Source: Paraphoma chrysanthemicola (lineage: Eukaryota; Ascomycota; Dothideomycetes; Pleosporales; Phaeosphaeriaceae). From it: a stretch of DNA of 64,000 nt. Below are positions 22,084 through 33,927 of this stretch, piece by piece. Where the stretch lies: positions 806,001 through 870,000 of the forward strand of contig JAGMWG010000001.1 of NCBI GenBank assembly GCA_020744225.1, in the 5' to 3' direction. Numbering within the stretch: position 1 is the first letter of the stretch; each line of letters starts with the position of its first letter. The position numbers and the translations under genes are program-made. The notes under the pieces are model-generated. The model worked only from the letters and a program-made list of their open reading frames with translations, was not told the origin of the DNA and ran no database searches.

Positions 22084-22389
22084 GCTGACCTCGCAATGTT
22101 GGAGCGTAGATGGAAAGTGTGCAGAAGGTTGAAAAGCGTAGGTTGAGGCAGAAGTGCTGACAATGTGAGTCGCGTTAGTGCGCACGTGCGTCGAAGCGCA
22201 GGTGAATTACGAGGTAAAGGTAAGGTATCAAGCGAAGGCTCGCGAAGGTGCGGATGAGCGATTGGACTGAGAAACGTCTCAAATTAAGGACATGGCAGGT
22301 AATATTACCAGGGTATGTAATTTGAGTGGTTCTAATCGAGGTCAAGTAGCAGAGCATTTGACCTTGTAAGATAGAGAGTATCTGTCTGC

Positions 22390-23337
22390 TTATGTTGCCT
22401 CTCCTCTCACTTCTTGAGACAGTACATGGCGTAGAGCTTCACTCTTGAGGTGGATGCAACCACTACTTAGCTGAAAAAAAATGGCCAGGTCTTTCTTCTC
22501 GTCATATCGTATATGCTCTTTCTCACACGCGTTCTTCTCCTGTTCGGACTCATGCTCTAGATAGCAGCGGGCTTCTTCCCCTTGTTCCTCATCTGTCATG
22601 AGGCTGAGTTCCTGGAATCGCAAAAGAACACGTCTGAGGAAGGCTCGAGGAAGCTCATCTTGCGCAGCTAATGTGGAGTCCTCGTCTTTTACACTGTTTG
22701 CACAGTATGAATCCCCAAGAAACTGCAACAGTCCGCAGGAAGCCGGCAGAGTCGCGAAAGCAAACGACGTTACTGCGCGACCACCACTGTCTGCGAAGTA
22801 CGTACCGTCGAACTGAGTGACGGCAGTCTCGATCGTGGCGCGGCGGAACGACTGGGCCATGAGGCGGTCACCGAGTGCATAACCCGCAGCGCAGGCTTGC
22901 AAACCTTCATCTCTCCAATCAAGGCGTTCATCGAATGATAACAATGCCTCCCACTCAGACTCATTTTCTGGAAACTTCTGAGTGTACAGCCAGTGGCAGA
23001 AGATAGTAACTATTGACCAAGATCAGAACTTCTCTCACCATTTGATGACATGAGATGGAACACTTACAGGTACTGGGCTCCACATCTTCCAGAGTCACCA
23101 AGCCCTCCCGAGCTTCTTTCCAAGGCCCACTCAACGCCTTGCGGAAGTAATCAGAGTGGTGGATGAGCAGGGCTTTGTGTACGTGGTATGGCGTGCCTTC
23201 CTTGCCGACGGCGACAATGACAATGCCCTCAGAGACGGTGTTGCTGGTTTTCAGTCAGCAAATATTGATGGGACATGGCCAGGCACGTACCCCACGAGCG
23301 GAGCTTTTGCCGAAGCTGTTTCTTTCGACGTCGCCAT
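22390..23337 (-). CDS. BTB/POZ domain protein, paralogue C
   Basis: Exons 23337-23291, 23243-23068 and 23009-22390 give 280 aa. Exon 1 (47 nt) and exon 2 (176 nt) have the same lengths as in paralogue B. The BTB domain reads PYHVHKALLIHHSDYFRKAL, then FTIFCHWLYTQKFPE. The C-terminal half has AAGYALGDRLMAQSFRRATI, LPRAFLRRVLLRFQEL and CYLEHESEQEKNACEKEH, followed by a tail of about 20 residues that the other two copies lack. Function is unknown beyond BTB-mediated protein interaction. Intron signals are good (GTACGT; GTAAGT...AATAG). Confidence 0.84.
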
Positions 23338-23589
23338 GCTGTTTGGCTACAGAGGTCGGTGTTGAAGGGAGGAAGAGCAGCAGCCTGTAGGGCCCTTATA
23401 TACCTCAGCAAGCATGCCGAACAGCGGCGTGAGACCAAGGTGAAGGCAAGGTGGCATAGAGAACAAACGATGCAAGAGACTTAGATTCCGATACACGGTG
23501 AGTGAACCACCTCATAGACGCCGTGTTATGACCTTGAATCATGAAGCAATGAAATCGAACTCAACAATATGCACACCAGTGTAACAGTA

Positions 23590-24498
23590 TTAACCTTCAC
23601 AATTCCCATACAACTGGCACTCACACCTCTCTCGCTCAGGACACTCCACCGTGCCCTTTCCAAACAATACGTGCCACATCCATTCACACACCAACCCCGC
23701 CGAATCATCATCCATAATCGTCTTATTCAACCACGTATAAATCTTCAAATACCGCTCCACTCTCTGCTTCCGTACCTGGTCCCTACTCGCCACAAAATCG
23801 GCTCCACGCACCGCCGCAATCCGTTCGGGTACCTCTGAGTCCTGGCCAAACCACTCACGCCAGACATTCGGCATCTTGGCTTCCAGAGTGCGCAGCTCAG
23901 AAGGTGGGGATTCCGGAAGGAGAACGCGGTTGTTGCATGTTGTTAGGGATTTCTGGGTCGGACAATGTAGATTTGCAAAGCCAGTGGATTGGATGAACGG
24001 GATTTGAATCCTTGGAATAGCCTTGCGTAGATCCAAAGGCTCGTGCTCAAACGAGTCCTTGGGAGAAAGGAAGACGATTATTTCAGGGAGATTGTTGTAA
24101 TTCTCGATGATCCATGTCAGATAAGCGTTTGCTACGCGGCCTTTATCTGGTCGATGGGCTTTGGGATGTGCATGCGAGTACATTGACTTGATATCGATGA
24201 TCTCGTTTCGCCATGTTGGTTCGAGTTTCTGGAGCCATGTTGTGTCTTCATTTTCGAGCTTGACTTTGACGATGAGGCGATCGGATGTGGTGCCGTCTCC
24301 TGCAGGTGCATCCTTTGGGCTTGGCGGATTCCATGGCAGCGGGTCAGGCCAGCCAGTATAGGGCGCATGGCCGAACACTGGTGGTTTGGGCCTTGCCCAA
24401 AGAGTTGTCCGCCATGTTGTTGGCGCGGATACGAAGAGTAGGATGATGAGCACGAGGCCTGCTGCTGCTGCCGCGGCTGAGGCCAGCCTTCCTCGCAT
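23590..24498 (-). CDS. DUF3431 family protein, type II membrane anchored
   Basis: A single exon of 302 aa from the ATG at 24498. The N-terminus has one hydrophobic helix (about residues 6-25, AAAAAAGLVLIILLFVSA) with a short basic cytosolic start, so the bulk should face the ER/Golgi lumen. The conserved DUF3431 layout is visible: EDTTWLQKL, GRVANAYLTWIIENYNNLPEI, VFLSPKDSFEHEPLDLR, then FANLHCPTQ, a FVASRDQVRKQRVERY segment and a C-terminal cysteine-rich end (VCEWMWHVLFG, CECQLYGNC). In many fungi such proteins resemble glycosyltransferase-related enzymes, but no activity is established to my knowledge. The frame is open upstream, without a better start. Confidence 0.82.
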   Translation of the reverse strand: MRGRLASAAAAAAGLVLIILLFVSAPTTWRTTLWARPKPPVFGHAPYTGWPDPLPWNPPSPKDAPAGDGTTSDRLIVKVKLENEDTTWLQKLEPTWRNEIIDIKSMYSHAHPKAHRPDKGRVANAYLTWIIENYNNLPEIIVFLSPKDSFEHEPLDLRKAIPRIQIPFIQSTGFANLHCPTQKSLTTCNNRVLLPESPPSELRTLEAKMPNVWREWFGQDSEVPERIAAVRGADFVASRDQVRKQRVERYLKIYTWLNKTIMDDDSAGLVCEWMWHVLFGKGTVECPERERCECQLYGNCEG

Positions 24499-25619
24499 GG
24501 CGGTAGATGGATAGCCGGACCAGCTCCGGTCTGGTCTACATTCGCTTGCCAAATACCCGGATTGATACTGAAAGTAATATACGCTGCTTAGTTGTGGAGG
24601 ATGCCGCTTGGGCGGGTTTGAGATGGAAGTCTGCTTCAAGGGGTCATGGCATTCCGCTCATCCTTGCCGGCCTTGGAGAGATCGGGCCAACCCGCCTCGC
24701 CTATCCTTGCCTAGCTTGATATGAAGCACGAGGCAGGAGCTCAACACCATCCAAGAGGTGAAGAGACCAAGTCGCAGGTGCTCTTTTCCATGTCATGAAG
24801 AAGCGCAGCCCGGCGCCTAGTGGTGATCCTAGACATTAGGGTAGATTTTGCTATCGATGCATGAAATGATGTGAAGTTGTAATCTTTGACGCGAGCATCG
24901 GATGTCGACAGATTCAGCTGTCTGCAAACAGCCGTCAGCACATCAAGACCCGGATGGGTTGTAGCACAAGCCAGTATCCGAAGCTCGTGAAGAGTATGCC
25001 CATCTGTAAGTTTCGAGACTCGGTGAGATGGTGATGCTGCCGCTGACCCCTCCGCTAGACTGGGGACACCTTTTCCAACGTGCTGCATTACCATGACCGT
25101 TTATGATGTCTTCTCACAAGACGAATAAGACCCTTGTCACATGCCAGCAAAACAGGATGTGAGTCTTTGCACGTGGGTTGCACAGCACTTGTTGCGCATT
25201 GCGATGTGGCGCAGGTGGCTTCGACGTCATTGCGTGCTGCCGATCCGGTTGAGATCAGGGAAGGCCGCCAAAATTATGGACGGATGCCAATTTACGCGTG
25301 CAATGCTCTCCTAATTCACGCAACTCTGCAGCGCTCAACACCTCCCCTTATTATTTATCTCCTGCTGCAGTGTTCAGCAACTCACGCTGTGTGAGCACAA
25401 ACGTCACAACTCCAGCTATTATTGGTGGCTCCCGCAACACTACTTCCACGGTATTCCTCCGCGTCTTCCCCGGGCTCCTCAGCTATTGCGCACCCACTTG
25501 GCCGCCTCTTCGCGCCCACTTTCAACAATCATCGCAAACGCCTGACGTGACGAAGTTCGTGCGTCAGTCGCTGCTGCGCCGCTCAGCTTACTTAACTCGA
25601 TCCACCGCTTCCGCACTTA
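24499..25619. promoter_or_regulatory. Divergent intergenic region upstream of the DUF3431 and PCT1 genes
   Basis: 1.1 kb between two outward-facing genes with no supported coding frame. Confidence 0.45.
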
Positions 25620-27063
25620 ATGCCACCGAAACGAAAGCGCTCCACCACGCTCTCCTCCGTCAAGAAGTCAGCCATGGACGTCGCACAGCCTTCTTCACGT
25701 GATGCCTCGGACGAGGGCACCACCGATCCCGTGCTTCAAGCAGTCGCGTCCAAGAAGGACCGCCAGGCCGATGCCAATGGCGCGACAAAACGTGCTCGCG
25801 CGACGCAGAGCGAGAACGCCGCCGAGGGAAGCGACGCCGACGACAGCGAGGGGCCGGCCAGCAAGAAGAGCCGACGAACCTCATCAATCGCTGGAGATGA
25901 GCGCGGCGAAGGCGGTGAGGCGGGGACACTGCGCATGGAGCCGCCGCCCAAAGCAGGTCTCGTTGACCCTGTCGGCTACAAGACGAACCCACCGCCGGAA
26001 GGACGCCCTGTCCGCATCTACGCCGACGGTGTGTTCGACCTGTTCCATATTGGGCATATGCGACAGCTCCAGCAGGCCAAGACCGCGTTTCCCGAGGTGC
26101 ATCTCATCGTCGGTGTCACGGGCAACAAGGAGACGCACAAGCGAAAGGGTCTGACCGTACTGTCTGCCACAGAGCGCGCTGAGAGCGTGCGACACTGCAA
26201 GTGGGTAGACGAGGTCATCGAGGACTGCCCCTGGATTGTCACTGCCGAGTTCCTCGAGAAGCACAACATCGACTACGTTGCCCACGACGATCTGCCATAC
26301 GGCGCAGACGAAGGCGACGACATCTATGGCCCCATCAAGGAGAAGGGTATGTTCCTGGTAACCCAGAGAACCGAAGGTCTGAGCACAACAGGCATCATCA
26401 CAAAGTAAGAACGACGCCTTCCACGAGAATACGTTGAGTAAGCACTGACTTCTGTAGGATCGTCCGTGATTACGATCAGTACATCGACCGACAGCTCAAG
26501 CGCGGCACGTCTCGCAGAGAACTCAATGTCTCCTGGTTGAAGAAGAACGAGCTCGACTTCAAGCGCAACATGGCAGAGTTCCGTGACAGCATCAAGGCGA
26601 ACTGGGCAACAACAGGACAGGAGCTCAGCAAAGACATCCGTCAATTTTGGCAGTCGAGCAGGCCCGCCAGCCCTGCGCGAACACCCACGCGCGAAGCTCC
26701 CGATGCGCTTGATGCACACGCAGCTGCACGTTCACCATCCGCAATATCAAGGCTCAGCCACTTGGACATTCCCGGAAGGAGTGCCGGCGCACGAGAGTCA
26801 TCAGACTTCGCGGCAGGATACAATTTGGGTCTCATTGGTGGTGTGCGCTCATGGGTATGTCTCTCGGTCTCAGAAACTTAGCTATAACAATACTGACAAT
26901 ACTACAGATGGCTCGCAGCCGACGTAATCTCAATGACAGCAGACCGGAAAGCCCACATGAGGATAGCAGCTCAGACGAGCGCGATGCGCGAAGCCCGCAG
27001 GAAGCGCCTCGTGGCCGCACGGGCAAGCAAACAAAATCAGAACCCATGGACACCGCGGCTTAG
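25620..27063 (+). CDS. PCT1: Choline-phosphate cytidylyltransferase
   Basis: Exons 25620-26404, 26458-26854 and 26908-27063 give 445 aa. Residues 1-125 are charged and disordered with a PPKRKR nuclear-localisation-like start. The catalytic cytidylyltransferase domain follows (about 130-265): RIYADGVFDLFHIGHMRQL contains the HxGH motif (His143, His146), GVTGNKETHKRKG binds substrate, and RTEGLSTTGIITK (about 250-262) is the RTEGxSTT signature. The exon 2 part VRDYDQYIDRQLKRG leads into an amphipathic lipid-binding region and a Ser/Pro/Arg-rich tail. Known role: it makes CDP-choline from CTP and phosphocholine, the rate-limiting step of the Kennedy pathway to phosphatidylcholine, switching between soluble and membrane-bound forms. 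Confidence 0.95.
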
Positions 27064-30000
27064 ACAGCCGACACCGTACTTCCTTTGCGCACATAGACTC
27101 TTCCTGGATGGCCCGCATCTTCTGCTCCGTCTAGCACCATGGTCCAAATGTCATATATCAGATTCCTGCTTCCAAAGTCTGATTCAGCCTGCGCACCAGG
27201 TCAGATTGGCGATATCTCGCGTGCGACATGACCTAATAAGTGGCCGCTGATACGGGATGTCTGGCAAAGGAGCAATCATTAGAAGCTGCACTTTCGCCCA
27301 GTCTGCACACATCTGCCCACTCCTGCCAGCGTCGTTGTGCTTGCTCCACATCTTTCCTTTTTTGTCTCCTCTGCCTAAAATGTCGTCCTGCAGCTTCTCG
27401 CAGACAGATTATACACAGCGTCGTGGCTTCTGCACATAGTAATTCACAGCTTGATTTGCTGTCTTCAAACGAGCCGCACAAACCGCATTGTTGGTTGTCT
27501 TACGACAATCGCCCGGTGGTTGCTGTCTTGATTACCTTTGATCGCCATTGTCCTCAATTCTGATGATCGATTGCTAATGCACAATCTACAGTCAGGGTCA
27601 AGGAGTCAATGGGCTTTAGTGAAACCCTCAGCAGCAGGTCAAATACTTACCTCTGGTTGGTATTCAGCTTCCAGGCGACGTGGAACCTGACTTGAGATCT
27701 CATCAACACGAATTGTATCCCGCGATATCCACCGCAGAGCTGCCGCCGGGATTTGTCCACGCCATCCAAAGTTCAGCGCCAAAAACTTTGGACATGCGAA
27801 CAAATCACCTAGCCCATTGCGACTCAGATGTGTCTCGTCATCTTCAGCACAAGCTCCTGCCCGTGCCCACCTGTACCCACAGCACCATACCTACGCCTAT
27901 GCTCGGTTGCCAAATCACAGGACCCAGTTCGAGCATGTCCACCCGGTGGAAGACAGTCACACACGTTCTCTCATGGTGGCCCTTGTTCATGGTGTGCAAA
28001 CTGCGCAAGGGAAAGAGAAAGAATGGAAAGGAGAACTTTCGTGAGAAGTAGAGTTGGGGCACTGGGGCGTGAGGCTATACGAAGAGAGAGTATGAGGGAA
28101 GACTTGGTCAGCATGGAAAGGGCAAGGGCGTCAGCTGCGGGGTATGGAGGGCAAGGTGGGAATGGGCTGGGGCATGGAGGACTGGCGCGAATGTCTGGTC
28201 AATGGTGAGGAACAGGAAGGAATGAAGGACAAAGAAAAAGGTATGGGTGGAGAGCGTATGCATGGTGCTCTGGCGTTCTGAAAGACAATAACGGCGACAA
28301 GATCTTCCTCAAGAAGACGGGGAGGTAGAAGGAAGACCTTAGAGAGCACGGTGTTCAGGGCGTTATGCGTGGCCGTTGAGGCAGCAGGTGCAGGACTAGT
28401 CTCAAGGGTGATCCTGTGACATCGTAGCTGCCTTCGCGGAGCTGTCGTCGCTGCCCACCTGGTCCGGTCCACCGGCATCAGCCCTATTCATATATTAATC
28501 TGGGGCACCCTGCCCTTCTTCTTCACTTTCTGCCTGTGCTCGGAGATTTCTTATTTCGGTTGTGATCGCCACGCGCACGTTGGACTGAATCCTCCGCTTA
28601 CTAGCATCCGTGCCTGCATCTTCCTTACACAGCACACCATCACCCACGACTTGTTAAATCATGACAGGCCGCACTACCTTTTCGCCCTCTGAATCCTCTC
28701 GGTCCTTTGACGCTCACTGGAGATCCTCTGGACACCTCATCGATGACCATCACGTCGTCGAGTCATCGGCCTCATCTCGGGATCGACCAAGCCTCTCGAG
28801 TGAAGCGATATTGATCCCCGCCTTGAATTCGCCTCTGCACTTGCGTTTGCACATCACGCATAGCGCACATTCGATCGCATGCGCTGGTTCGATCGCTCAT
28901 GCATAGTGTCAAGAGGGACACAACTAAAGTGTGCACGAAGAAGTCGACACCATCTGCTCAACAATCAATGGGCTCGAGAGGGCGAAGACATGAGGCTTTA
29001 AGGGCCGGTCTGCCATTTGCGGCGACAGCCAATCGCTCGGCGTTGCTTTTGGTCGTGCGATGGTTGGCACGCAGCCGTCAGAAATGTTCGCCCTGGTTTT
29101 CGAAAAAGTGAGGCTGGCGATGCGGTTGCGGCTGCCCCGACCAATCCCGGCCGCCTCCTTTTCCCCGCTAACCGTATATGGCTTCGGAACTGAATGCCTG
29201 TGTTCTGTATGCATCCTCCTCCCTCCCAACACTGGGTATGACAGCGAACGAGACCGCGCTACTGCGGCTCTGCGACATCGGTAGCGATGCTCACCATGGC
29301 AAGAGTCACGGATGATCTGGCGGTGTGGTGCTGGGAAAGCCTGCATTGCAGCTTCACACATGGACTTGCCCCCAAGCAACGATTACGAACGCCCCAGCGC
29401 CGCAAGCCGTGCTGTGGCGATCCCACCGGCGTCTCATATATTGGTCACGGCACATTTAAGATACCGTCAGGGCATAAGCGCTTGTGCCGTCTGTGCTTCC
29501 CTTTAACAAGTACATTGTACGCAAGGGCTGCCGCTCTGACTTCATCCTCCAAGACCGCACAACCACACGCTGCTCGCAGGCACGAGTCAAACTCTGTTTG
29601 AATTCCGCAACGCACCTTGCAGCAGCCCACGCCTTACCGCAGCTACTCTTAGTAGTATCCTTCCTGTCTGTCTCTCTGCTTCTGTCCTTTTTTGCGCTGT
29701 CCCCACTTTGCTTTTCTCGCAAAGTGGCTCTTGTCCGAAGCCGTCTCATCAGGCTTCCGCAAACGTCGTTGTCGTCCATTCAGCACAACTGACCACTCTG
29801 TACCCCCTTGTCATGTTCCCTTCGCGCAAGCTCTAAGGACTTGCGCATGTAAAATTTCAAGGATCGAGTATCGCAAAACGGCACATGAGAAAAGGTAAGA
29901 TTGCACCAAGCACGATATCCGCCACTTGCGGCATCGCCGTGCTGTCTGACTCGGGAGCTATTTCGTTCGTTCATGTAGGCACCCGCAGCCCTTGTCAAAC

Positions 30001-30210
30001 AGTCTACGAACACGTTCCCGTTTGTGTCTTGCAAACTGCCTCGTCTTGTACAGTCTGGTGGCTGACTTGTCGCAGATCGGGCTTGTAGCAACCCAATGCG
30101 CTTTTCTTGAGCGTTCGCTTCCCGGGGACTCATCACCATCACTGCGCATCCACGCGTTTGTCACGAGCTGTGACTATCAACGTCATCCCTCACCGATATC
30201 TTGTCAGCTC
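27064..30210. other. Long intergenic region with a dispersed-repeat copy
   Basis: 3.1 kb without a gene I can support. A purine-rich stretch lies at 28000-28340. A frame from an ATG at 28661 (81 codons, Ser-rich) is open but shows no conserved features. The dispersed repeat copy at 29125-29305 is listed separately. The frame of the Tcp11-like gene stays open back to 29992. Confidence 0.4.
29125..29305. repeat. Dispersed repeat, copy 1
   Basis: Aligns with 47998-48157 in the same orientation. The best-conserved block is GACCGCGCTACTGCGGCTCT, identical in both copies. Upstream, CTTCGGAACTGAA corresponds to CTTCAGAACTGAA. Many of the differences are C/T or A/G changes. Confidence 0.65.
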
Positions 30211-32325
30211 ATGAGGTTTCCACCCCTGCAAAAGAATTGTCGCAGCGCGGCTCAACCTGACGAGATGGACACTCGCACATCTAAGGCTGCTCGCAGCAAA
30301 GCTGCATCCCTCAGGGCAACGGCGAAGTCATATTCTAGCCTTAAAGCAGATGGCCGAACCTTGGAAGGCAGCGTAGACAGATCGACGCCGACTTGGCATG
30401 TACCCTTGACCACCCGGGATGGACCGCTTTCAGATGAGAGGTATCCTACCGAACAAGGGTTGCGGACAGAGGCATGTCATGAAAGCTCGATGGAATTCAC
30501 CTACCCATCACCACCAACCCCACCAACACAATGTCGGCATCCCAACTTCCCCGAAGAGCTTGCGCATATGATCACATCTATGGGTACGGATCAAGAAGAG
30601 CGAGCTGAGGCATTTCGAGAAGCTTCACAGCGTCCCCCAATCACTAAGCAATCGCTGAGTGAGCTCGATATCCAGAACGTCATCAGAAATATCAGGTTAC
30701 GGCACGATGTCAATTTTGATCGCGACTTAAGTTTCAGGCCGAATCTGGATGGAGCAAAAGGGCAGCATAAGAGAAGAACAACAGAGCAGTACTGGAAAGC
30801 ATTAGCGGCTGAGCTGGATCTCTATGCCCGACTGTTCCATGGTACGCCATCCCCTCGCGATCGCAACAACGATCACTGGCAGCAGCTTGTTCAACATGCC
30901 AAATGCCGTATTCCGATCATATTCCAGACCATCCAAGAGGTACTGAAGAGCTTGGTGCCGGACCGAGACCATGCAAGAGTTGACGAACATCTCGACGTTG
31001 CCATGTTGATGCAAGAGATTGAGCGAGGAGTGTGCGATCAAGTTCGACTAGCAGAGTGGATGGCACACCTTCTAAAAGAGCATTGCGCTCCAATGCGAGA
31101 TGGCCTAGTTGATGAAATGGTCGACATCACGCGCAAGGGTGTTCGCGACTTCGACTCCGATACGATCGTGGAAGGTCTGCGGCAAACCCTCGCAATACTG
31201 GAAGCGATGAAGCTTGTAAGTTCCATGGTGTCTCTTCAAGTTTCGGTACTGATAGTCTTCTAGGACGTTGCCAACCACCAGATTCGCAACTTGAAGACAC
31301 TCCTGATCGAAGACACCATCAACTTCGAAAGGCATTATCATCTTGACCGTCTCGTCGGTAACCGATCACGCGTTAACATCGATTCTGCACAGTCTTGGTA
31401 CTCTCGCGCGACATGGGAATTCGCAGAGCAGTTCCCGAACCTACCACACAACGCCCCTTCTGTTCGACTTGAGACGTTCGTCCGCGCAGTTGTCGCACCA
31501 TTATTCGGTCGTGACGGTCCACATGAATTTCCCGAGACCTTCTACCTTGACCACGATCGGCTACAAACGCTCAAAGCAGAAATTGAAGATCTGATTCACA
31601 TGGAGGTCTGCATGGATGCGTTTGGCGCCTTTCTGAGGAAGTTCGGCTACGACAGATCCATACCAGCCTCGGCTCGGCATCAGCTTCATACTGCTCTTTT
31701 AGCAATCATGGGTGATTCTATGGGCTACGGCTCTCACCAATGGGTCAAGAATTCCGAAGACTTGTCCTTGGAAATTCTGCGACAAGCTTCGCTTGCTGCT
31801 GGCCAATCTTTCGCCTGCTCTCACGAAACGCTCAGCCGAGCCAACGAACAACTGCTGCAAATGTTCTTCAACTCTCATGCAACACACAACCCGCGTCTAG
31901 AAGCTCTGCTACTTCGCCGAGTCCTCGCTTGTACCGATCGCAACACCGCCTCATCCCCAATAGAGCTTTTCAACAACCTCGTTCCTATCGCGAGCTCGAC
32001 GCCTACGCCGCAGCCTACGCATTTCCTTCATCTTCACACACCCGATACGTCCTCGTCCATTCATACGCTCAACTCGGAAACCACAAGATGGCAAGATATT
32101 GCCAATCGTCTCACACATATCCTCCTTCTACACTGGCGCACATGGGGCCCCATCGCATACGTGCAAGAAGATGAAACAGCGCAGAAATTATCGCCATCTA
32201 CGCCATCTTCTCGACCTTCACTCCACACTGAGCAAGACTCTCAGATTCTGGCTAGTATGCAGACAGGGGAGCCGCTCGAGTCCGGCCAAGAAAACCAACG
32301 GCCGCACCAACTGCCCTCGCAATAG
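30211..32325 (+). CDS. T-complex 11 (Tcp11/Sok1) family protein, copy 1
   Basis: Two exons, 30211-31215 and 31264-32325 (GTAAGT...TAG), give 688 aa from the ATG at 30211; an ATG at 30265 (protein start MDTRTSK) is a plausible alternative, giving 670 aa. The first ~110 residues are disordered. The Tcp11 domain runs from about 200 to 600, with IPIIFQTIQEVLKSLVPDRD, QEIERGVCDQVRLAEWMAHL, LLKEHCAPMRDGLVDEM and, across the intron, EAMKLDVANHQIRNLKTLLI and FERHYHLDRL. Known: yeast Sok1 was found as a suppressor of cAMP-dependent kinase defects; the biochemical function is not settled. A second, more divergent member lies at 58864-61800. Confidence 0.88.
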
Positions 32326-33107
32326 CATCTATTCCGCTTTCATCGTGGCGTTATCGGTCTGATTTACTGCATAGCGATTAACGTTTCTCATGTACGATAT
32401 CCCAATGCAAGACGCATCTACACAATACGTTCTCATAGATTAGCTGGAAAGTATTTTGCGTTTCTTTCGTGGCGTGTATCGGCAAAATATTGGTCCTGTC
32501 ACTCTCATTGACAGTGGCGTTGGTCCTTCATAGTGGGCGTACAACCGGAATATTCAGTGCTGATTCAACAGGCGCCACACTTTCGGACAGAATTAGTATC
32601 ATTTGTAATACTTGACACGTAGATAGTAGTTACAGTAGTTGAGCAACCCTTTTCATAACATACGTACCTTCCTTCTCTATGCAGTTTGCGATGCTCACAG
32701 TCCAAGTATATGTCGTTGCATCTACTTCATTCGCACACCAACAAACATGAGATTTCTGTCCCAGTACGTTGCGACGCCGTCGTTTCACTTTCACCGGGAC
32801 TCTACAAGACGACGGCGCACTCTCACCATTTGGCTTGACCTTTTCACCACATCAACAATTCTCCGTTTGCATAGCAACAAACTATGACCTGCACCCTGCA
32901 CCACGACAACAGCAGAAGTTTTCTGCCGACATTGCAACAGCACACCCACACATACGCAACATCCAACAATCCCCCTCCATCAGCACGCCGTACTCCACGA
33001 TACTTGTACGCTGTCTATCCAGCACGCAACGTCACCACGTTAACACACTCCTCGTGTACTACGGCCACACCAGCATCACCGCTTTCAACCTCACCCCGCA
33101 AGTCTAG
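32326..33107. other. Intergenic, nothing recognised
   Basis: About 780 bases; the right half is rich in CAC/ACA and likely the leader of the next gene. Confidence 0.45.
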
Positions 33108-33722
33108 ATGGCCCCAAATGACTCCCGTCACTTCCTCCCGATGTCTTCGCTCATCTTCACTTCATCGCCAAACCTGCGCAACACCAACACGCTACCAATG
33201 AATCCGACGCTGGTGAATCTGAACGACGCGGCGGATATGAGCGTTACTGCATTACCAGAACCACGCAATGCAAAGACGGATGAAACTAGGGAAGAGAAGA
33301 AGAACTGCATGAAGACGGAGAAGAATATGGGAGGAAAGACCAAGGCGAAAGCGGGGATGTTGAAGAAACTGGTGAAGAGTATTAAAAAGGCATTCAAACC
33401 TCGAACGAAGACTACCGCGAAACTTGGCCGTGCCGATGTGTTCGAGAAGAGGGCCGTAGATCGAAAGCAAGATCACGAGGAAATGCAGATCGGCTCGCCG
33501 ACGAATGTGCGGCATGTGGCTACTGGTGGGCCGAGAGGATTGAGGGAGGGGATGCTGGGTGGAGATACGACTGGAGATGCAGATGCAGATGAGTGGGAGG
33601 ACATTGAGCCAAAGACTTCGCACGCGAGGGGGGTTGAGGCGTCTTATGTGCATAATACGGGCTTTGGTGTGTTTTTGCACAAGTATCCGGATGGAGGGAC
33701 GAGGATTGGGATTGGACGGTGA
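33108..33722 (+). CDS. Small basic protein with a CRIB-like motif
   Basis: One exon, 204 aa from the ATG at 33108. Residues 1-55 are Asn/Ser/Pro-rich; 56-110 are very lysine-rich (KTKAKAGMLKKLVKSIKKAF). At about 128-141 stands IGSPTNVRHVATGG, which matches the CRIB pattern I-S-x-P-x-x-F-x-H-x-x-H-x-G at most positions (Gly for Ser, Val for Phe, Thr for the second His). CRIB motifs bind GTP-loaded Cdc42/Rac; the adjacent polybasic segment could attach to acidic phospholipids, as in yeast Gic1/Gic2. The C-terminus (YVHNTGFGVFLHKYPDGGTR) looks folded. No kinase or other domain follows. The Rho-effector role is inference from one motif. Confidence 0.65.
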   Translation: MAPNDSRHFLPMSSLIFTSSPNLRNTNTLPMNPTLVNLNDAADMSVTALPEPRNAKTDETREEKKNCMKTEKNMGGKTKAKAGMLKKLVKSIKKAFKPRTKTTAKLGRADVFEKRAVDRKQDHEEMQIGSPTNVRHVATGGPRGLREGMLGGDTTGDADADEWEDIEPKTSHARGVEASYVHNTGFGVFLHKYPDGGTRIGIGR

Positions 33723-33769
33723 ATGTGTGACGAGGTTGGTTTGAGGGATGCGGAGATTGGCTGCTATGG

Positions 33770-33807
33770 GCAGGATGGAAGGGTATGAGCAGGATGGAAG
33801 GGTATGA
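33770..33807 (+). repeat. 19-bp tandem duplication in the 3' UTR
   Basis: Two exact copies of GCAGGATGGAAGGGTATGA lie head to tail 48 bp after the stop of the CRIB-like gene. Confidence 0.85.
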
Positions 33808-33927
33808 GATGCGATGAGATATGCTGAGACGACATGAGTTGGTCGAAGGGGCAAACAGGACAAGAGTTGACAAGATGGGAACGAGTCTTCCGTTAGTGTA
33901 AGATTGAGATGGGATTATCGCAATGCG

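Noticed and set aside
28924..29379. Reverse-strand open frame with a peptide similar to one at 47814-48170
   Set aside because: The similarity follows from the dispersed repeat, frames are not anchored by starts or introns, and both copies appear decayed.
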